NCBI GenBank assembly: GCA_947487925.1 | Contig: CANLCA010000193.1 | Coordinates: 1-6,156 of the forward strand | Reading direction: 5' to 3' | From: Verrucomicrobiales bacterium | GTDB lineage: Bacteria; Verrucomicrobiota; Verrucomicrobiia; Limisphaerales; F1-80-MAGS106 | DNA length: 6,156 nucleotides | Shown: positions 1-4,023 of the stretch, piece after piece | How the letters are laid out: each line of letters opens with the position of its first letter | Position numbering within the stretch: the stretch's first letter is position 1 | The notes under the pieces: generated by a model | Told to the model about the DNA's origin: nothing | Seen by the model: the letters and a program-made list of their open reading frames with translations, nothing else | Database searches by the model: none | Position numbers and translations under genes: made by a program

Positions 1-2255
1 ACGGCTCGTTCACTTACACACCGGAGGCCAATTACACCGGCCCGGACAGCTTCAGCTACCTCGCCTACGATGGGAACGCCGATTCCGAAATCTCGACCGT
101 GGCGATCACCGTCACGCCGGCGAACACTCCGCCCGTCATTGTCAATGTCACCGGCGCGTATGGGGCGGCCTTCAGTTACACGATCCCGGCGAACGCCTTC
201 GGGGACGCGGGAACGAGTCCGACCTTCAGTCTAGCCGCGTCCGGCCTGCCGCCGGGAATCGCGCTGGATGCGGCGACACGCACGCTGAGCGGCACACCCA
301 GGGCCGCCGGAGTATTCCTCGCGCACGTCACCGCGACGGACAACGACTCGCTCCCGCCGTGGAGCGCGACGGCTCCCTTCACGTTCACCGTCGCGCGCGC
401 GCCTCTGACCGTCACCGCCAACCACGCGGCGCGGAATTACGAGCAGGCCGATCCGTCGTTCAGCGGTCACCTCCTCGGTGTCCTCAACAATGATGAGATC
501 AGCGCCACCTACAGCACGAGCGCCACGGAAAGCAGCCCGGTGGGAACCTATCCCATCATTCCCGACCTGCTCGACCTGCAAAACAAGCTGGGCAATTACA
601 TCGTGACCTCGATCGATGGCACGCTGACGGTCTTGAATGTTCCGCCGGTCGTCGATGCCGGCCCGGACCAGGAGAAGGTGACCTTGGACGAAGTGATCTT
701 TGACGGCAGTTTCACCGATCCGAGCAGTCCCAGCCAGGTGGTCCGATGGGATTTTGGCGACGGCTCGCCGGCCGTGATCGGCACGCTGACGCCCAAGCAC
801 ACTTACGCCCACCCTGGGACCTACACGGTGACGTTGACTGTCCTGGACAGTCATGAGGCCAGCGCGAGCGACACGTTCATCGTCGTGGTTTACGAAGTCA
901 ACGACGAGCCCGTGGCCGTGGCAGATTCGACCACCACGGCCGAAGACACGACCCTGAGCATCTCCTCCAGCCAACTTCTGGCCAACGATTCGGCTGGTCC
1001 AGCCGATGAGTCCGCGCAAAGTTTGAGCCTGGTGTCGGTCTCCGGCACGAGCGCGCAGGGCGGCACGGTTACCTTAAACGCCGGAACGGTCGCTTATACT
1101 CCACCAGCGAACTTCCATGGGGCGGATTCGTTCACCTACACCATCGCTGACAACGGAACCACGCGTGGGGCTGCGGATCCAAAGACGGCGACTGGAACAG
1201 TGGTGATAACAGTGGTTCCAGTGAATGATCTGCCAGTTCTTTCGCTGGCTTCCGCCGCAATCAGTGTCAACGAAGGAAGCAGCGCCTCCAATAACGGCAC
1301 ATGGTCGGATGTCGACGGAGATCTCATCACCTTGACCGCGTCTGTCGGAACGGTCACGGTGCAAAACGGAGGATGGGCCTGGCAGTTCCCCGCCGCGGAT
1401 GGACCCATTCAAACGCAGGAAGTGGTTCTGACCTCGGACGATGGCAGCGGAGGGGCAACTAGTATTAGTTTCAGTTTGATCGTGCAAAATGTCGCCCCTG
1501 TTGCAACCATTACTGGCCCGCCCTCAGCGCAAATCTTTTCCGTGAATTTTCCGATCACCTTCACCGGGGCCTTCAGCGATCCGGGATTCAGCGATACTCA
1601 TACGGGCGACTGGACACTGGAAAGCGCAACCTTCTCCGAGACAATTCCAGCCGAGATCGACGGTGGCAACATTTCGAACGGGATCTCTTTCACGGAGCCA
1701 GGCGTTTACATGATCCAACTCACTGTCACGGACAAGGATGGTGGAACAGGTGTCGACTCGTCGGTGGGGGAGGCGGAGGTGCCGGCCTACATCGTCATCT
1801 ACGATCCGTCCGCCGGGTTTGTGGTGGGCGGAGGATGGATTTGGTCGCCGCGCGGAGCCCTTATCACGGACCTGAATGTGGAAGGGAAAGCAAACTTCGG
1901 GTTCGTTTCCCGATACAAGAAGGGCGCGAGTGTTCCGGACGGGAACACAGAATTCCAATTCAAAGCAGGCGACCTGAATTTCAAGAGCGCCTCTTACCAG
2001 TGGCTCGTGGTTGCTGGCGCGCGGGCGCAATTCAAAGGCTCAGGCAAAATCAATGGCCAGGGTGACTACGGTTTCATGCTGACATCGATCGATGGACAAA
2101 CCCAGGGTGGGGGCGGTCAGGATCGTTTCCGGTTCAAGCTTTGGGAAAAGACAACCGGCCTGATCATTTACGACAACCAAATGGGAGATGACGACAACTC
2201 AGGCCTCGAAGATCAGACCATTCTCCGTGGCGGAAATATCGTTATCCAGAAATGA
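1..2255 (+). CDS. Large modular Ig/PKD/cadherin-like extracellular protein, 3' part
   Basis: The frame is open from base 3 to the TGA at 2253-2255 (750 codons), so this is the C-terminal part of a longer protein. The GTG at 99 is internal, because the codons before it already read as the end of a cadherin-like repeat (TYTPEANYTGPDSFSYLAYDG). Modules in order, by rough residue of this fragment: end of a cadherin-like/tandem-95 repeat (1-40); putative Ig domain with LPPGIALDAATRTLSGTP (42-132); MBG-type domain starting LTVTANHAARNY (133-211); PKD domain with WDFGDGS (214-297); a second cadherin-like repeat (300-409); a further Ig-like repeat with the acidic loop DVDGD (407-498); a PKD-like domain (499-595); and a distinct C-terminal module (598-750). 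No membrane helix or LPXTG motif is visible. Such architectures are known in secreted adhesins and matrix proteins. The specific ligand cannot be told. A role in surface contact is inference. Confidence 0.9.
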   Translation, partial: GSFTYTPEANYTGPDSFSYLAYDGNADSEISTVAITVTPANTPPVIVNVTGAYGAAFSYTIPANAFGDAGTSPTFSLAASGLPPGIALDAATRTLSGTPRAAGVFLAHVTATDNDSLPPWSATAPFTFTVARAPLTVTANHAARNYEQADPSFSGHLLGVLNNDEISATYSTSATESSPVGTYPIIPDLLDLQNKLGNYIVTSIDGTLTVLNVPPVVDAGPDQEKVTLDEVIFDGSFTDPSSPSQVVRWDFGDGSPAVIGTLTPKHTYAHPGTYTVTLTVLDSHEASASDTFIVVVYEVNDEPVAVADSTTTAEDTTLSISSSQLLANDSAGPADESAQSLSLVSVSGTSAQGGTVTLNAGTVAYTPPANFHGADSFTYTIADNGTTRGAADPKTATGTVVITVVPVNDLPVLSLASAAISVNEGSSASNNGTWSDVDGDLITLTASVGTVTVQNGGWAWQFPAADGPIQTQEVVLTSDDGSGGATSISFSLIVQNVAPVATITGPPSAQIFSVNFPITFTGAFSDPGFSDTHTGDWTLESATFSETIPAEIDGGNISNGISFTEPGVYMIQLTVTDKDGGTGVDSSVGEAEVPAYIVIYDPSAGFVVGGGWIWSPRGALITDLNVEGKANFGFVSRYKKGASVPDGNTEFQFKAGDLNFKSASYQWLVVAGARAQFKGSGKINGQGDYGFMLTSIDGQTQGGGGQDRFRFKLWEKTTGLIIYDNQMGDDDNSGLEDQTILRGGNIVIQK
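1794..2252 (+). other. Conserved C-terminal module of the Ig/PKD protein
   Basis: The last about 153 residues differ in character from the Ig-like repeats before them. They carry GGGWIWSPRGAL, then KANFGFVSRYKKGASVPDG, then NTEFQFKAGDLNFKSASY, then LVVAGARAQFKGSGKING, YGFMLTSIDG, and finally FRFKLWEKTTGLIIYDNQ. I recognise this as a recurrent C-terminal beta-rich module that closes many long secreted proteins in Verrucomicrobiota, Acidobacteria and other environmental bacteria. From memory, NCBI names a similar domain 'post-COAP-1', but I cannot confirm the match here. Its fixed position at the end of otherwise unrelated proteins suggests a cap or export/anchoring signal, which is inference. 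The reading frame through it is intact and ends in VIQK. Confidence 0.7.
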
Positions 2256-2266
2256 GCTGATTGGAT

Positions 2267-2299
2267 GGTGGTGGAGCCTGTGAAGCAGGCTTCACCACC
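2267..2299 (+). repeat. Strong 14-bp stem-loop after the stop codon
   Basis: GGTGGTGGAGCCTG (2267-2280) and CAGGCTTCACCACC (2286-2299) pair over 14 positions with one G-U wobble and a 5-base loop TGAAG. It begins 11 bases after the stop of the Ig/PKD gene, so it may stabilise or terminate that mRNA. It is not a classical intrinsic terminator, because the 3' arm is followed by GCATGGG and not a T tract. Two weaker competing inverted repeats follow at once (GGATG/CATCC at 2309-2321 and GTCTC/GAGAC at 2313-2330). That fits a dispersed palindromic repeat that extends a little further right, but I cannot count copies from one window. Confidence 0.7.
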
Positions 2300-2392
2300 G
2301 CATGGGCTGGATGTCTCATCCGCGAGAGACCTCCTCCGTTCCGGTGGCCAGGGCTTGGAAACGATCGGTCCTCTCGGGATTACACAAGGATT

Positions 2393-2605
2393 CCAGCCTC
2401 TCCCATCGCCTGGGCCGACCAGATCGAGGACGCGCAACTGCGGGAATCGTCTCTGGTGACCGTGGCACTATCCTATCTTGAGAACGATCCCGCAGCAGCC
2501 ACCGCATGGTTGCCCAACAGCAGATTGCCAGACGAAACCATTCAAAACATCCTGAACCCTTCAGCTGAAGAATGGCATCGCCTAAATTTCCTGAACCAAC
2601 AATGA
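2393..2605 (+). pseudogene. 3' fragment of a helical tandem-repeat protein
   Basis: A frame ending at TGA 2603-2605 reads, from about 2393, like real protein: PIAWADQIEDAQLRESSL, then VALSYLENDPAAATAWL, then SRLPDETIQNIL. The pattern (alanine-rich helix with WA..I.D...R...L, then a second helix with ND/DP.AA..WL..S.LP) matches, as far as I can judge by eye, the repeat unit of large uncharacterised helical proteins frequent in Verrucomicrobiota. Upstream in the same frame the translation turns into low-quality text that overlaps the stem-loop at 2267-2299, and no credible start or ribosome binding site precedes the good stretch. I therefore read it as the last one to two repeats of a gene whose 5' part is missing, not as a small gene. 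Function unknown. An intact short ORF starting further upstream (for example TTG 2261) is the alternative. Confidence 0.45.
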
Positions 2606-2641
2606 GACGCCTGATCCAGCGGGTTTTTGCGCGGCGGTGGA
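2606..2641. other. Non-coding spacer
   Basis: This is a short stretch between the helical-repeat fragment and the doubtful ORF on the other strand. It contains a T5 run after GCGGG, but I could not pair a convincing GC stem before it, so I do not call a terminator. Confidence 0.4.
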
Positions 2642-2939
2642 TCACTTGCTCCTAGGTCCAGGAACGCGCAAAGTATCATTGAGCATCGAGCTGGCGACTC
2701 CTGTTCCATGTCCCTGTGCAGTTCCGTTGACGTTGGGAGCAACGGAGACTTTTTCCGGCTTCCCATGCACTCTGCCATCGGTGATGTCGAAGCCGCGTAG
2801 TGGAGTCACGACACCGGCGTGGGCGGCAAAACTAGAACCAGAACCAGGTAATGCAAGGCAAGCGTTTGACCCCACTCCATGGTTTCGCGACCGCTGACAG
2901 CGAGAGTCCAATAACAACGGAAAACATCAAAGCGTTCAT
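2642..2939 (-). pseudogene. Doubtful small secreted-protein ORF, possibly frameshifted
   Basis: On the minus strand an ATG at 2939-2937 follows GAGGA with 7-base spacing, which is a good Shine-Dalgarno. It opens a signal-peptide-like start, MNALMFSVVIGLSLSAVA, and that frame stops after 35 residues at the TAG at 2834-2832. An overlapping minus-strand frame stays open from 2917 to the TGA at 2644-2642. It reads GVVTPLRGFDITDGRVHG and then GTAQGHGTGVASSML, which looks more protein-like than its surroundings. Joining the two needs one extra base to be skipped, so one reading is a small exported protein split by a 1-base insertion. I recognise no family. The opposite strand is also open over 2637-2897, so chance openness in GC-rich DNA is a real alternative. 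The ORF lies about 100 bases downstream of the recombinase remnant, on the same strand. Confidence 0.25.
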
Positions 2940-3041
2940 TCCAGATTCCTCGCATTCACCGTTCTTCGGACCCACGGACTTTCCTGACCATGCTCCAACA
3001 TTCAAAAAGCTTCTGCCTGTCTCGCCAAAGGCCACCGTTCT

Positions 3042-3212
3042 TTGAGATGCTTCGCCGGGCAGCAAATCCCAATACCGAGCGGCCTCCTTGGGCTTCACCA
3101 GCTCCCGATAATGTGCCTAGATGAGAGCGCTGTTTGTGTGGCCCATTTCACTGGCCAGCTTGGCTGCGTCGCCGTGGTGGGCTAGATGATAGCTGGCGTA
3201 GCTGTGTCGCAT
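3042..3212 (-). pseudogene. Tyrosine recombinase (phage-type integrase), C-terminal remnant
   Basis: Read on the minus strand from 3212, the frame gives MRHSYASYHLAHHGDAAKLA, then SEMGHTNSALI, a TAG stop (3119-3117), then AHYRELVKPKEAARYWDLLP. These are the last three catalytic boxes of a tyrosine recombinase: the box II arginine in RHSYASY, the histidine in MGHT, and the nucleophilic tyrosine in HYRE (codon 3110-3108). Everything N-terminal (the arm- and core-binding domains and the box I arginine) is absent. Above 3212 the frame gives no family-like sequence. The amber codon replaces what is normally a phenylalanine or other hydrophobic residue just before the tyrosine motif, so no active enzyme can be made. 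The same frame runs on past the usual protein end near 3042. It lies about 215 bases downstream of the transposase remnant, on the same strand. Confidence 0.8.
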
Positions 3213-3426
3213 GGGTAGATATCTCGGGGAAAACGAGGTATCACTTTTTTTTCATTTCTGGTTTTGGGCGTTGAGCGCGTTTTGTTTTCGTTGTTACGGA
3301 TAAAGATTTGGTTTCTGATGGTCCCTCCGGGGTAGACCTTGGAGATGGAATGGAGCAAGCAAGAACGCTGGGAAACCGATGAGATGAGCCACAGCAAGTC
3401 GGGATGTACTTCCCGAATGTTGCCTC
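3213..3426. other. AT-rich spacer with no recognisable gene
   Basis: This stretch separates the recombinase and transposase remnants. Its 3241-3325 part is clearly richer in A/T than the rest of the window, with a run of eight Ts at 3244-3251 and a TTTTGTTTTCGTTG stretch. One minus-strand frame stays open through it, but the translation (lysine/asparagine-rich, for example RNNENKTRSTPKTRNEKK) resembles neither transposase nor recombinase. It may be the decayed end of either element or a foreign junction. I see no RNA gene or clear promoter in it. Confidence 0.5.
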
Positions 3427-3840
3427 TCACCGCCAATTTGGACGTGCCTGGGGGACAGGTATGGCCCACGTGAACCGGCGGCGTGCCAGCCACTTGGGCG
3501 CTCACCTCCTGGGCCACCCATACGGCTTTCTCCAGCCCCTGCTTCTGGTGGCAGCTCGGGCAGACGTACAAGCCTCGGCACGGAAACGCCACGAACGACT
3601 CGTGGCAACACTTCAGGCACCGCATCCGCGCAGACCCCTTCTTCAGATCTCCACAGTCCACGAACCTCGGCACAGCCCTGACGATAATCGGTCGCCAAAC
3701 ACCATAGACGCCCGCACATGCGGCTCCAGGTCCACCTCGGTCTGGAGGTTCGGAGCAACGTGATAATAGCCGAGAACGCGCTCGGTTTTGCGGAGCGCTT
3801 CCAGGGTCAGCGAAAGGAGTTCGAGTTTTGTATCTGCCAT
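3427..3840 (-). pseudogene. IS91-family transposase, zinc-binding N-terminal part, frameshifted
   Basis: An ATG at 3840-3838 opens MADTKLELLSLTLEALRKTE, then YYHVAPNLQTEVDLEPHVRA (to 3709). The family sequence then continues one frame over: VYGVWRPIIVRAVPRFVDCG, then ARMRCLKC, FVAFPCRG, YVCPSCHQK, AVWVAQEV (3709 to about 3490). This is the zinc-binding domain of IS91-type transposases, with its cysteine pairs at about 3619/3610 and 3562/3553 and further cysteines at 3655 and 3580. A second shift near 3480 leads to RRFTWAIPVPQARPNWR, the usual R.F.W.IP start of the next region, followed by TGA at 3429-3427. Normal proteins of this family are several hundred residues long. The HUH catalytic core with its tyrosines is missing here, so the gene is dead. 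GAGACGAGA before the ATG is a weak ribosome binding site. A 246-codon open frame (3922 to 3182) covers the zinc domain, but its first part is not family-like. Confidence 0.8.
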
Positions 3841-3928
3841 ATCTCGTCTCGTGACGTTGAGCATTCGTCAAAGAGGTCTGAAATAAATCGGCGCCCGCTC
3901 GCCGCGCTATCATCCGTTCCATCGGAGG

Positions 3929-3946
3929 GGCACTCTGGCGAGTGCC
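3929..3946. repeat. Perfect 7-bp hairpin near transposase 5' side
   Basis: GGCACTC (3929-3935), loop TGGC, GAGTGCC (3940-3946). It lies 88 bases upstream of the transposase ATG and 77 bases beyond the stop of the lamin-tail gene. There is no T tract on either strand, so a classical intrinsic terminator is unlikely. Confidence 0.6.
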
Positions 3947-3958
3947 GGTAATATTCGC

Positions 3959-3976
3959 AGCGAACGCCGGTTCGCT
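3959..3976. repeat. Perfect 7-bp hairpin with GAAC/GTTC arms
   Basis: AGCGAAC (3959-3965), loop GCCG, GTTCGCT (3970-3976). It has the same stem and loop lengths as the neighbouring hairpin 12 bases away. It could help end transcription of the lamin-tail gene, which stops 47 bases further right, but no U tract follows. IS91-family elements are known to use subterminal hairpins and GAAC/GTTC-type junctions, so an old element end is a possible alternative. The flanks do not show which. Confidence 0.6.
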
Positions 3977-4023
3977 TCTACAAGGGGCCGCCTCGCAAAC
4001 ATCCGGACCTCGGAACTCCTCTG

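Larger units (their letters stand above)
3841..4023. other. Intergenic gap between transposase remnant and lamin-tail gene
   Basis: Apart from the two hairpins listed separately, this 183-base stretch holds no supported gene. A minus-strand TTTGACG occurs at about 3864-3870, but no matching -10 box at 17 bases is visible, so I do not call a promoter for the transposase remnant. Confidence 0.5.

Noticed and set aside
231..1019. A 262-codon open frame on the minus strand
   Set aside because: It lies entirely opposite the Ig/PKD gene, whose frame shows clear domain motifs. The arginine-rich translation has no recognisable motif and is typical of the antisense of a GC-rich gene.
2606..2640. Possible intrinsic terminator at the T5 run
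   Set aside because: No GC-rich stem immediately precedes the T run. The best pairing is only three to four bases.
2642..2720. GHGTGVAS read as a subtilase histidine motif
   Set aside because: The frame ends about 15 residues later with no aspartate or serine box, and one short match is not enough to call a protease.
2850..2880. AATGCAAGGCAAGCGTTTGACCCCACT resembling sequence seen near REP-associated transposases
   Set aside because: This is a resemblance from memory only. No palindrome or transposase of that type is present here.
3700..3720. Programmed frameshifting in the transposase
   Set aside because: There is no slippery heptamer or obvious downstream pseudoknot at the switch point, a second shift follows, and the catalytic part is missing. 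Decay or a read error is simpler.
3404..3763. Plus-strand open frames across the transposase region
   Set aside because: The minus strand carries the IS91 zinc-domain cysteines in correct order, so the plus-strand frames are shadows.
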